64,000 bases of DNA from Fibrella rubiginis (lineage in GTDB: Bacteria; Bacteroidota; Bacteroidia; Cytophagales; Spirosomataceae). The position numbers and the translations under genes were made by a program. Of the stretch, positions 54,832 through 63,673 are shown one piece after another. Each line of letters begins with the position of its first letter. The stretch's first letter is position 1. The DNA lies in contig NZ_JAFMYV010000011.1 in the NCBI RefSeq assembly GCF_017353185.1, positions 1 through 64,000 on the forward strand. Reading direction: 5' to 3'. The notes under the pieces were generated by a model. The model was not told the DNA's origin, made no database searches, and saw only the letters and a program-made list of their open reading frames with translations.

Positions 54832-56016
54832 ATGCGTATCTTATTTGTCCATAACTATTACCAGCAACGCGGCGGCGAAGACGCTGTGTTTGAGCAGGAA
54901 GTAAGTCTGTTGCGCGAGAACGGCCATACGGTCGAAACAGTCGAGTTCACCAACGCCGGTTTCGATGGGTCATTGGTGGGCAACCTGGTAGGAGCCGCCA
55001 AATCGATGTACAGCAACGCATCGGCGCGGCGTATGGAGCAGGCCATCGACGCCTTCCAGCCCGACGTGGTGCATATCCATAACCTGTTCTACTCGGCATC
55101 TCCCTCGGTGATCCGGGCGGCCAAAGGGCGGGGTATTCCGGTGGTTATGACCCTGCACAACTACCGGCTCGTATGCAACAGCGGCATGTTGTCGCGGGCC
55201 GATCAGGTGCCCTGCGAACGCTGCCTGACCAAAACGATTCCGTTGGCGGGCATTCGGCATAGCTGTTTCCGCGACTCGCGGGTGCAGTCTATTCAGCTAA
55301 CGGCCATCACCAGTCTGCATAAGCTGTCGGGCATCTGGAAAAGCGTAGACCGGTTTATTGTGCTGACGGATTTTGCCCGTGAGAAATTTCTGCAATCATC
55401 GCTTCAGTTGCGACCCGATCAGGTGGTGGTGAAACCAAATTCAATCGACGAGTTGAGCTATGCGCACCCGGAAGAACGGGAAGACTTTTTTCTTTTCGTT
55501 GGCCGGCTGTCTTTCGAGAAAGGCATTCGGGTGCTGATTGAAGCCGCCCGCATAGGCAAGTTTCCTATCGAGATTGTGGGAGATGGTCCTTTTCGTCCCC
55601 TGGTCGAACAGGCCGCTGCTGAGCTACCCAACATCAGGTATGTGGGTAAACTACCGCATAATGAAGGCATTGAACGCCTGAAAAAATGCAGGGCCATGAT
55701 TCTCCCCTCGATCTGGTATGAGGGTTTGCCCACCACTATTCTGGAGGCTTTTGCAACGGGAACCCCCGTGATTTGTTCAGATCAGGGTAACCTGAACAGC
55801 ATTGTGACTAAGGGCAAAACGGGTCATTTGTTCGAGACGGGTAGCGCTACGTCGCTGGTTTCCCTGATCAACAGGTTATGTCCCGATCAGCTTAACCAAC
55901 ACGCCCTGGCTGGTTTCGACGTATATCGCAACAAGTACGAGAAGCAAACCGTATTGGAGCGGCTGATTAGCGTATATGCTGACCTGATACCGAACGCACA
56001 GCCCGTGGTTGTTTGA
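54832..56016 (+). CDS. GT4-family glycosyltransferase
   Basis: 394 residues, GT-B fold. N-terminal donor domain (RILFVHNYYQQRGGEDAV), linker, and C-terminal GT1-type domain with FVGRLSFEKGI and the E-x7-E motif region (SIWYEGLPTTILEAFATGTPVI). The sugar is not known. It is the last gene of the plus-strand half and converges on the GT2 gene at 56056 with no visible terminator. Confidence 0.88.
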   Translation: MRILFVHNYYQQRGGEDAVFEQEVSLLRENGHTVETVEFTNAGFDGSLVGNLVGAAKSMYSNASARRMEQAIDAFQPDVVHIHNLFYSASPSVIRAAKGRGIPVVMTLHNYRLVCNSGMLSRADQVPCERCLTKTIPLAGIRHSCFRDSRVQSIQLTAITSLHKLSGIWKSVDRFIVLTDFAREKFLQSSLQLRPDQVVVKPNSIDELSYAHPEEREDFFLFVGRLSFEKGIRVLIEAARIGKFPIEIVGDGPFRPLVEQAAAELPNIRYVGKLPHNEGIERLKKCRAMILPSIWYEGLPTTILEAFATGTPVICSDQGNLNSIVTKGKTGHLFETGSATSLVSLINRLCPDQLNQHALAGFDVYRNKYEKQTVLERLISVYADLIPNAQPVVV

Positions 56017-56055
56017 TGTCCTGACGCCTTTTGCCGAACCAACCCAACGAAAACC

Positions 56056-56910
56056 TTACCGATTTAACAGGAACCCGGTTGTCATGCGACCTAAATCCAG
56101 CAGGAAATAGAGCTGCTTCAGGGGAGCATGCCTGACCGCAAACGCGTATCGCGACCGAAGGTAATTGGGTGATTTAAACGAGAAGAAACCCTTTAAGAAC
56201 GATTGCCACGACTGTTTTTTGTTGCGGGTGGCATCTGTGTAGTTATGGATCACGCTGCCCACCGACACAAACAGCCGGTACCCTTTTCGGCGGGCACGCA
56301 CCGACAACTCAACGTCGGCCATGTAGTGGGGAAAGTTTTGCTCATCATAGAGTCCAACGGCCTCGAAGACATTCAGCGGAATGATGGTACCCCGTCCCGG
56401 CAGATCGTCGGTAGGCACAATGGCGTGCTTGGCAGCAAGCTGCTGATAGCTGCTTTTAAATATAGTTGATGTACGTATCCACTTGGCCGTGAAGTAATTG
56501 CACGATACTCCTGCGTATTCGAGATAATCAGGATTGGTGATATCAACTACTGCCGAGCCAATCAGACACGGTTTGTTGGCTTCATAGCTGGCCATGATAG
56601 AGGCCAGATAATTGGGGCCAAAGGCCAGGTCGTCATTCAGTGTCAGAACTACATCGGCAGCGCTGTTTGCTGTGCAGTCAAGTGCATACTGCACACCCAT
56701 GTTGATGGCTTTTGTCCACCATAAGTTACCGTCACCGCGTAACACAATGACGTCGGGGAAGTACGTATCGATCATAGCGACGGTACCGTCTGTCGACCCA
56801 TCATCAACAACGATGGTTGTGAAATCACGATACGTTTGCTGCTCCAGACAATCGAGGCAGCCCTGCGTATAGTACTTGCGGTTATGAACCGGAATAATGA
56901 TGTAGATCAT
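56056..56910 (-). CDS. GT2-family glycosyltransferase
   Basis: 284 residues, GT-A fold with VPVHN-type start (IIPVHNRKYY), VVDDGSTDGT (35-43), the metal motif NDD (92-94) and a C-terminal domain of the rhamnosyl-type family. The ATG at 56910 is preferred over a TTG at 56925. It is the last gene of the minus-strand half of the locus, 17 nt after the fucosyltransferase stop. Confidence 0.88.
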   Translation of the reverse strand: MIYIIIPVHNRKYYTQGCLDCLEQQTYRDFTTIVVDDGSTDGTVAMIDTYFPDVIVLRGDGNLWWTKAINMGVQYALDCTANSAADVVLTLNDDLAFGPNYLASIMASYEANKPCLIGSAVVDITNPDYLEYAGVSCNYFTAKWIRTSTIFKSSYQQLAAKHAIVPTDDLPGRGTIIPLNVFEAVGLYDEQNFPHYMADVELSVRARRKGYRLFVSVGSVIHNYTDATRNKKQSWQSFLKGFFSFKSPNYLRSRYAFAVRHAPLKQLYFLLDLGRMTTGFLLNR

Positions 56911-56927
56911 GAGGTGTGGTAGCAATG

Positions 56928-57773
56928 TTAACCGGCCGCTACGGCAAAATCCGATAGTTTAGGTCTGTCAGTAGCTGCGGCCAGGTGATATAGTGGTGCT
57001 TGCCCTGTAAATGAAGCCCAACTAGAAAATGTACTGGGCGGACCAACCAGATAATCACAATACGACAACACGGTAAGATCAGTCATAAAATGATTGTCTG
57101 TTGACTGCGTAACTGGCAAGCCAAAGTAGGCACGTTCGTTAATGGGTTCATTCGAGCTAAGAAAGAAAGTCGCGTTCTTTAATTCTGGGACTGTCAGTAA
57201 ATGTTCGATAAGGCCGCGATAAACAACATCATCAAAATAAAACCGACCATTTTCCCACTCTTTGTAATCTCCGCGTCTAATATGTACACCAACTAAAGGC
57301 TTGTCATTTTGCTTAATCTGAGAGACTATTGTTTTTGCTACACTTGTATATTCTGAAGCTGGCTCAAATAAATGACGAATTGAATCAGCATTTAACTTAA
57401 AGCTGGCGTAGTCACGAAATAACCATGTAGTCACTAATACAGGTTGCTTTTTAACCATTTGCAAAAAGCTTAGATCTGCATCATTGAAAACATAAGGGTT
57501 GGATACTACGCCCACACCTACTAGTTTCATTAATGATTTTGCTGCCTCAGCGCTTGATCCTTTAGCAATTATCTTAGCCAGTTTCTGCTGCCACTTTTCT
57601 TTACGTTCGCTGACGCTGAGCTGTGGATGTACGTTCAAATTCGGGAAATAATCACTGTACGGAAATATTGGGCAATTCAATTGGTAGTCGTACTGCAGAC
57701 TGTTTGCTACATGATGAGCAAGACTAAACAATTGATTACACAATTGCCCTTTTATGCCTAACAGGTACATCAT
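56928..57773 (-). CDS. GT11-like alpha-1,2-fucosyltransferase
   Basis: 281 residues. It has the GT11 motif GVHIRRGDY (about 160-168), the GQLCNQLF start and the C-terminal SYCDYLVGPPSTFSSWASFTG. GT11 enzymes add fucose to galactose; without the GDP-fucose genes the sugar is inferred. The DNA is much more AT-rich than its neighbours. It overlaps the polymerase gene by 4 nt (ATGA). Confidence 0.85.
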   Translation of the reverse strand: MMYLLGIKGQLCNQLFSLAHHVANSLQYDYQLNCPIFPYSDYFPNLNVHPQLSVSERKEKWQQKLAKIIAKGSSAEAAKSLMKLVGVGVVSNPYVFNDADLSFLQMVKKQPVLVTTWLFRDYASFKLNADSIRHLFEPASEYTSVAKTIVSQIKQNDKPLVGVHIRRGDYKEWENGRFYFDDVVYRGLIEHLLTVPELKNATFFLSSNEPINERAYFGLPVTQSTDNHFMTDLTVLSYCDYLVGPPSTFSSWASFTGQAPLYHLAAATDRPKLSDFAVAAG

Positions 57774-59029
57774 GCAATTTCAGCTTCTAACTCAGGTTGC
57801 TGTACATTTTCCATGTTCAGGGGATGCTGACGCCAGCGAGCCATCAGATTAGCCTGGTAGATAAGGTAAATAGCAATTCCTGCAAATCCCCAGAAAAAAT
57901 CTGGCAACTGATAAGACCAGGCATACACAAAAGAGCTACAGATAAAAATTAATAAAGCCCATTGCCCCGCATCCTGTCGGTCAAAAATGCGATGCAATTG
58001 AATTAATGTGATCAGAATAAATCCGTACTGAAGTAATAAGCCAACCAGGCCAAAGTTGTAAAGGAAATAAATATAGCCAGAGTGAATAAACGTACCTTTT
58101 GCTGCACGCCACTCTTCGTTTTCGGCAGTGGCCATAACTTCGCCTTTATCATACCCTTCGTATGTCCACCCTAAGAATGGATGCTCTGGAACCATTGACA
58201 TATAGATGTCTCGCTGTTCGCTGCGCCAGCCGCCTGTACCTTGATTATTCGCATTCTGAATATCAGAAAAACTGCTTATCAAGTTATCTGTCAATTCTGG
58301 CTTAACATAAAACAAACAACAGATAAACAAGATTGCGCACATCAGAACGGGGGCTAATTGTGTCAATATATTCGACGCCTTAATCTGTATGTATGTCCGG
58401 ATAAAGAACCAGTTCATGACTACTGCAGCTAATGAAGTTACCCAGACTGTTCGGTGAAAGGAAGCCAGAATCCCTATGCCTAATGCCAGTGCGTAGTATA
58501 GAAATCGTACTCTTCCCTGTAGCAGATATACATTTAACGAGTAGATAAGCGGCAGCACCAAGTAATAGGCTTCAGCGGCTGTCATTGATCGTTCTTCCGA
58601 ATTAAAATGGTGTTCCGTAATACGGCCAAGAACAAGCTGATTGAAGCAAAAAAGCGCGATGATAATCCCGATAATAACGTTCATCCGAACATTACCCATC
58701 CATACGCAGGCGACAAAGGCACCACCCGCTATCACCGGATATAGTATCTGCGAGGTAAAATTGACAGACTCGAACCACACACCATACCGATCCAACGACT
58801 CACCAACCAGGTACAGCAGCAGTACGGCCGTGCTTGCCAGCATGACACGCATATAGAAGGGCATTCTTCCAAAGTAAAAGGCACTATAGACTATGCCCAA
58901 AACCAGCACTACCTTACGGACCTGAGGCATGATAGTCTGCTGTGTCATACCGCCGTAGGCGATCTCACAGAGTGCAAACAGAAACAGGTACAAATGGACC
59001 TGCTTCAATAAATTACGAAACGAATACAT
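57770..59029 (-). CDS. Wzy/O-antigen-ligase-like membrane protein
   Basis: 419 residues with about 10-11 hydrophobic helices and a large loop (about 240-310; SEQRDIYMSMVPEHPFLGWTYEGY). The RNxF/H-type loop of Wzy/WaaL-like proteins is not clearly readable, but topology and operon position support a polysaccharide polymerase. AT-rich like the fucosyltransferase gene. It overlaps the next upstream gene by 17 nt. Confidence 0.75.
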   Translation of the reverse strand: MYSFRNLLKQVHLYLFLFALCEIAYGGMTQQTIMPQVRKVVLVLGIVYSAFYFGRMPFYMRVMLASTAVLLLYLVGESLDRYGVWFESVNFTSQILYPVIAGGAFVACVWMGNVRMNVIIGIIIALFCFNQLVLGRITEHHFNSEERSMTAAEAYYLVLPLIYSLNVYLLQGRVRFLYYALALGIGILASFHRTVWVTSLAAVVMNWFFIRTYIQIKASNILTQLAPVLMCAILFICCLFYVKPELTDNLISSFSDIQNANNQGTGGWRSEQRDIYMSMVPEHPFLGWTYEGYDKGEVMATAENEEWRAAKGTFIHSGYIYFLYNFGLVGLLLQYGFILITLIQLHRIFDRQDAGQWALLIFICSSFVYAWSYQLPDFFWGFAGIAIYLIYQANLMARWRQHPLNMENVQQPELEAEIA

Positions 59030-60203
59030 GGGATGCAGGAGCAGTTTGACCCCTTGTTATGGTTGAATAAATAGCGCAGGTGTTGTCTACAATCGTATCT
59101 GGATCGTGACGCTTCAGCGCAATCTGTCGGGCAGCTATTCGTATAGCCTTGCGAGCCTCCGGTCGCCGGAAGAGGTACATAACAGCATCAGCCAAAGCGG
59201 TTGGGTTGAGCGGGCTAAGGATCCCTGTTTTGGTGTGTTCAATCAACGATGATACACCCCCTACATTCGTAGCTACTACGGGCAATCCGGCCAGTTGCGC
59301 CTCACAAATACTGTTAGGACTGTTGTCGACATGAGACGGGTGAACCAAACACATGGCTTCATGGTAAGCTTGCCACAACTGCGATGCGTCCAGAAATCCT
59401 CTGTGTTCAATCTGCTCGGCCCGGATGTTTACCAATTTCAACTGGTCAATTAAAGATACCAGGCCTTGTTTGTTGCCCGTTCCTGTTACCACCAGACGTA
59501 GAAACGGTTCTTCCTGAGCTAGCTGGTCATACATCATCAGCAATTCCCGAATGCCCTTCAGCGTGTTTAAACCGCCCATGTAAAGCAAGCTCGTGGCATG
59601 TTCGGCGTGTTCCACAGGGCTGTAGAAGGGTTCACGCATCATCTCCCAGTTTTGATGGATGACCGCGTTAGCGCTCTTTCTTCGCATGATGGCCGTATCC
59701 CAGTGCGTACGGCAGATAAAATGATCGATTTTAGGGAGGTACTGACGCTCATAATATTCAGCCATTCGCCACGATAAGTGCCTGTAATCAGGCCAGGTTG
59801 GCAGCACTTTAATGCACTCCGACATGATGCCTTGAACAGACAATAGTTTGGGGGCCGACAGGTTGGCTGCCATCACCTGATATTGCAGTTCAGAGCCATG
59901 GATGTGCACTACATCGGCCGGAATGGCCGCCTCCTCCAATACCTGCTGTACTCGCCGAATACGCTGCTGATAACCCGTCAGCAAATCGTATTTGTCGACA
60001 GGCACTTTCACATAGATATAGTCGATGCCTTCATGGGTAAACCGCTCTGTATACGGTATAGAAGGTGATACGCTGACTATCGTCAACTTAATGTCATCCC
60101 GTTGGGCCAGTCGGCGAGCTAGCGCAGTCATCCAGGGCACTGGATGAGTCTTAATCTCTCTCCGGACCGGATGCGGATAGGCAGCAAGCCAGAGTACGTT
60201 CAT
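59013..60203 (-). CDS. GT4-family glycosyltransferase
   Basis: 396 residues, GT-B fold, with LYMGGLNTLKGIRELL and the acidic helix region SICEAQLAGLPVVATNVGGV. The N-terminus (MNVLWLAAYPHPVRRE) is typical. It overlaps both neighbours by a few nt, so it belongs to one translationally coupled operon. Confidence 0.86.
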   Translation of the reverse strand: MNVLWLAAYPHPVRREIKTHPVPWMTALARRLAQRDDIKLTIVSVSPSIPYTERFTHEGIDYIYVKVPVDKYDLLTGYQQRIRRVQQVLEEAAIPADVVHIHGSELQYQVMAANLSAPKLLSVQGIMSECIKVLPTWPDYRHLSWRMAEYYERQYLPKIDHFICRTHWDTAIMRRKSANAVIHQNWEMMREPFYSPVEHAEHATSLLYMGGLNTLKGIRELLMMYDQLAQEEPFLRLVVTGTGNKQGLVSLIDQLKLVNIRAEQIEHRGFLDASQLWQAYHEAMCLVHPSHVDNSPNSICEAQLAGLPVVATNVGGVSSLIEHTKTGILSPLNPTALADAVMYLFRRPEARKAIRIAARQIALKRHDPDTIVDNTCAIYSTITRGQTAPASHVFVS

Positions 60204-61363
60204 GAGTAAGCCAGTTCTGTGTTGATGTAGGGCACGGCCTGCTGGGCTGAGCGTGTTTTGCAGCGGGCATACACTGCCAGTAGTTTAGTCAGGGCAGCGT
60301 CGGGGTTTAGTTGCTCCAGGAAAAACGCCCGCTGCTCTTTCAGCAGTTGTGCGCGTTTCTTTCCTTCCAGTACCGCCAGAATAGACACCGCATCGGCTTT
60401 GGGCGACTGACTCAGGTGACTCTTCGGGTTGGGTAACAGTTCAATAGCTCCCCCCACCGGAATGGCCATTACGGGTACGCTGGCCGCCATGGCTTCGATG
60501 ATGGCGTGGGGACAGTTTTCGTTATGCGCCAGGTGTACATACAGGTCCGACTCCGTCAATAGCTGCCAGGGTTTGCGTTGCCGACCCAAAAACTGCACCA
60601 TGCTGCCTACGCCCAGCGTTTGCGCCAGTCGTTGCCATTCGGCCCGTTTTGGTCCGTCGCCGATGAGCCATATTTCAATGGGCTGATTGGTTAGCTGTTT
60701 CAGTTCATGCGCTATGCGAATCAGGTGAATCTGGTTCCGGCGTTCTTCAATAAACCCAACGTTGGTAATCCGCAGGGGCCGTGGCGCAGCGGCAGGTGCA
60801 GCCGGAGCCGGCGACACCGTGTCGTGAATGATGGTGTAGTGATGCGCTGCTGGCAACAGGTGAACCGATTTCTGGTAGGCATACTGCGACACAAACACAA
60901 ACTGGTCGACCTTGCTGAACAGCCACCGGTTCCAGCGTACCAGCCGGGCTTCAACAACCGGGCTAAGCGGCCTGATGGCCTGCATTTCGGCTACCGGGTT
61001 TTCCTGAAAATGGCAAGTCAGTATGATAGGCACGTTTTTGCCGTAAGCCAGCCGGGCCATCGCCCCGGCAATGGGATCTTGTGCGTGAACCAGTTCTACC
61101 TGACTGGCTGGAATCTGCCGCAACGCGAAATAAAGTTTCGCGGCATGATCGAGCTGGTTGTGCAGGATCTCACCGGCCCAGCCGGCTGACCAGAACACCT
61201 TCGACAGCCCGCCCAGAAAGCGGCGCGCCAGGTTGGGGGTATTATCGTGCGTAACCAGCCGCACCGCGTACCCGGCCCGCTGCAGGTCGTCCTGCAGCCT
61301 CTTATAGTACGTAACCACTCCTGAGGAGTAGCTAGGATTTAGCGTAGATGTTAAAACGATCAT
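60200..61363 (-). CDS. GT4-family glycosyltransferase
   Basis: 387 residues, GT-B fold: YSSGVVTYYKRLQDDL donor-side start, ITNVGFIEERRNQIHLI and CPHAIIEAMAASVPVMAIPVGG. A short Ala/Pro-rich hinge (SPAPAAPAAAPRP) joins the two domains. It starts 16 nt after the flippase stop and overlaps the downstream gene by 4 nt. Confidence 0.86.
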   Translation of the reverse strand: MIVLTSTLNPSYSSGVVTYYKRLQDDLQRAGYAVRLVTHDNTPNLARRFLGGLSKVFWSAGWAGEILHNQLDHAAKLYFALRQIPASQVELVHAQDPIAGAMARLAYGKNVPIILTCHFQENPVAEMQAIRPLSPVVEARLVRWNRWLFSKVDQFVFVSQYAYQKSVHLLPAAHHYTIIHDTVSPAPAAPAAAPRPLRITNVGFIEERRNQIHLIRIAHELKQLTNQPIEIWLIGDGPKRAEWQRLAQTLGVGSMVQFLGRQRKPWQLLTESDLYVHLAHNENCPHAIIEAMAASVPVMAIPVGGAIELLPNPKSHLSQSPKADAVSILAVLEGKKRAQLLKEQRAFFLEQLNPDAALTKLLAVYARCKTRSAQQAVPYINTELAYS

Positions 61364-61378
61364 ACTTTTTCAGTTTGT

Positions 61379-62725
61379 TTATCTCACGGTTTTGTCGGAT
61401 AAATACACGGCGAGAGGCCTGGTAAATAACCGGCGGAACTCAATCATCCGAATCACGCAGACACCGCGTGATTTCAGGTACGCGTAAAAAGCCATTACGG
61501 CCAGCAGTTCAGTAGCTACCCAGGCCGACGAGGCCCCAATGGCCCCATAGCGCGACGTAGCCAGATAAGCCAGCCCACACCCAACCACCGACACACCCGC
61601 CGTAAGGCTGAAATAGGCCCGGTCCATGCGCAGGTTCAGCAGCGTATGCATACCCATCAAGCTGTTGAGGCTCAGCAGAATAGGTAAAATTGAAATAATA
61701 CGCAGCACCACCACCGAGTCGGTAAACTTGTTACCATACATGATCTTTATCAGCAATGGGGCAGTCACCAGTATACACAGGCTGATGAGCACTGTACCCA
61801 CCAGCAGGATGGGTCCAATGCGCCGTACCATAGTCAGCCCCCGTTCGGTATCTTCGCCAAAGGCTTTGGCAATCACCGGAAAAAGAGCCTGGTTCAGCGC
61901 CAGCGAAATAAACGTGCGGATGAGTGCTTCCAGCTTACTCGCTGCCGAGAACACCCCCGCCGCATAGGCCGTGCTCACAAAACTGAGCAGCAGAATATGC
62001 GACGAACTGTAGAGCGTGACAACCACGGTTGAAAAAAACAGCGTGATGCCTTCTTTGTACCGTTTGTAGAGCGCCCCCCAGTTGGGCAGGCGGTACACAA
62101 GCTGGTAGCGGTGCATGGCCATGGTGAGGGAAATAAGCCCCACAATGACGTGGCCGCTACTCATAGCCAGGTTCTGATACGCGTAGTCGTCGGCGGTGCG
62201 GATCAGAAAAAGCACCCCAACGGTAAAAATCGTTTTGCCAATCAGGTTGAAGAGAGCCATACGGCTGAGGTCTTCCATGCCCTGGTAAAGCCACTGCGGA
62301 AACAGCACCGTACCCAGGCAGTAGAGACACGTGACCATGTTGAGCCACAGGTGCTCCCGAAACGCAGGCAACCAGACAGCCAGGCCCGCAAACAGGCCGA
62401 TGCTGACAAAAAACAGGATAAACTTGGCCGTGATGACTTCGCTGAACAGCCGGCTGATGTAGACGGTGTCCTGCCGGTGAATAGCCACCAGCCGCACCAC
62501 CGACAGGTCGAATCCGAAACTGATCAGCAGCACGAAGTAATGGTTGTAGCCAAGGGAAATATTGAGCAAACCCAGCCGCTCAGGACCAATTAACCGCGAT
62601 ACATACGGCACCGTCAGCAGCGGCAACAGGTAGTTGGCTACCTGCACGCTAACCAGCGAGGCAATATTGACCGACAGCTTTCGCCATTGGCCCTCAGGCA
62701 TCGCCGCGGTTAATCTACCAAGCAT
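61379..62725 (-). CDS. Wzx-like oligosaccharide flippase
   Basis: 448 residues with about 12-14 transmembrane helices; the N-terminus (LSVNIASLVSVQVANYLLPLLTVPYVSRLIGPERLG) matches Wzx/PST transporters of lipid-linked repeat units. It overlaps the sugar transferase by 11 nt. Confidence 0.88.
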   Translation of the reverse strand: MLGRLTAAMPEGQWRKLSVNIASLVSVQVANYLLPLLTVPYVSRLIGPERLGLLNISLGYNHYFVLLISFGFDLSVVRLVAIHRQDTVYISRLFSEVITAKFILFFVSIGLFAGLAVWLPAFREHLWLNMVTCLYCLGTVLFPQWLYQGMEDLSRMALFNLIGKTIFTVGVLFLIRTADDYAYQNLAMSSGHVIVGLISLTMAMHRYQLVYRLPNWGALYKRYKEGITLFFSTVVVTLYSSSHILLLSFVSTAYAAGVFSAASKLEALIRTFISLALNQALFPVIAKAFGEDTERGLTMVRRIGPILLVGTVLISLCILVTAPLLIKIMYGNKFTDSVVVLRIISILPILLSLNSLMGMHTLLNLRMDRAYFSLTAGVSVVGCGLAYLATSRYGAIGASSAWVATELLAVMAFYAYLKSRGVCVIRMIEFRRLFTRPLAVYLSDKTVR

Positions 62726-63395
62726 TGACGTTGCCTTTTACCATGCCCGTTACCGTGCCCAGGCATAGCTTAATATCCAGATCCAGCGACTGGCGTTTGG
62801 CGTAGAGCAGGTCATATTGCACCCGGTGCTTCATCTTGATCATACCGCTGGTTTCGCCCCGTGCGCCCCGCACCTGCGCCAACCCCGTAATGCCGGGTTT
62901 CACCAGATAGCGCAGGTGATAGTTAGGCAACACAAACCAGTAGCGGTCGTCATGCTCAACGGCATGAGGGCGCGGCCCCACCACGCTCATTTCGCCCATG
63001 AGCACGTTGATAAACTGGGGCATCTCGTCGAGGTTCGACCGGCGCAAAAATTTGCCGATGGTCGTCACGCGGGGGTCGTGTTTGGCGCACTGTTTGAAAC
63101 CCGCTCTGGGTTTGTGACGCATGGTTCTGAATTTCAGGCACCGAAAATCACGGCCGTTGCGGCCCGTACGCTGCTGTTGAAACAACACCGGCCCCGGCGA
63201 CGAGAGCTTGATAAGAATGGCCAGGATGGGGTACAGCCACGACAGGATAAATACACAAACAAGTGCAGATACCACGATGTCGAAGCAGCGTTTGCCATAC
63301 CGAACGTAGGCCGAGGGTTGAACTACGTCAAGTTGGTTGGCATTGGCAACAACAAAAGTAGTGTTGTGCTTGATAGCAAGGTCAAATGTCAACAT
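62715..63395 (-). CDS. Initiating polyprenyl-phosphate sugar transferase (short form)
   Basis: 226 residues, catalytic part of the WbaP/WcaJ type: CFDIVVSALVCVFILSWLYP membrane segment, SPGPVLFQQQRTGRNG, FRCLKFRTM, LRRSNLDEMPQF, MSVVGPRP, KPGITGLAQV. It lacks the N-terminal multi-helix domain of full WcaJ/WbaP. Initiates the repeat unit on undecaprenyl phosphate. The ATG at 63395 is chosen; the frame is open to a TTG at 63461. First gene of the minus-strand operon, preceded by direct repeats. Confidence 0.9.
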   Translation of the reverse strand: MLTFDLAIKHNTTFVVANANQLDVVQPSAYVRYGKRCFDIVVSALVCVFILSWLYPILAILIKLSSPGPVLFQQQRTGRNGRDFRCLKFRTMRHKPRAGFKQCAKHDPRVTTIGKFLRRSNLDEMPQFINVLMGEMSVVGPRPHAVEHDDRYWFVLPNYHLRYLVKPGITGLAQVRGARGETSGMIKMKHRVQYDLLYAKRQSLDLDIKLCLGTVTGMVKGNVNAW

Positions 63396-63493
63396 GACTA
63401 AGAATGGTCTGGGACGTAAGTAAATCAGTGTATCAAATTCACGGAGAGCCGCAACGGGCAATCAAGCCGGCTGTTGATGGGCGCTAAAATGAA

Positions 63494-63604
63494 GTTACGG
63501 TGGTGGTTAAGAACAGTTACGGTGCACGTTAAAGGCAGTTACGGTGGGCATTAAACGTTACGGTGGGCATTGAACGAACAAACAGTAATGAGGAAGTTAC
63601 GGTG
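63494..63604 (-). promoter_or_regulatory. Five 9-bp direct repeats GTTACGGTG upstream of the exopolysaccharide operon
   Basis: Exact copies start at 63494, 63516, 63538, 63557 and 63596 (spacings 22, 22, 19 and 39). On minus they read CACCGTAAC. Flanking GGCATTAA-type bases are also partly repeated. The array is 100-210 nt before the sugar transferase ATG. 9-mers with about 22-nt spacing are the usual shape of LytTR-type sites, and a LytTR system is encoded at 13022-14888. Confidence 0.7.
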
Positions 63605-63673
63605 GGGACCGGATGGGGCTGTTGACCTCAGGACAACAGCCACCATCCAGTCAGGAACGGTCACGTATAAACG

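Noticed and set aside
63354..63361. TACTTTTG box on minus
   Set aside because: It lies inside the sugar transferase coding region (codons of TTFVV) and is a chance match.
63494..63604. CRISPR array
   Set aside because: Repeats of 9 bp with 10-30 nt spacing are far too short and no cas gene is present.
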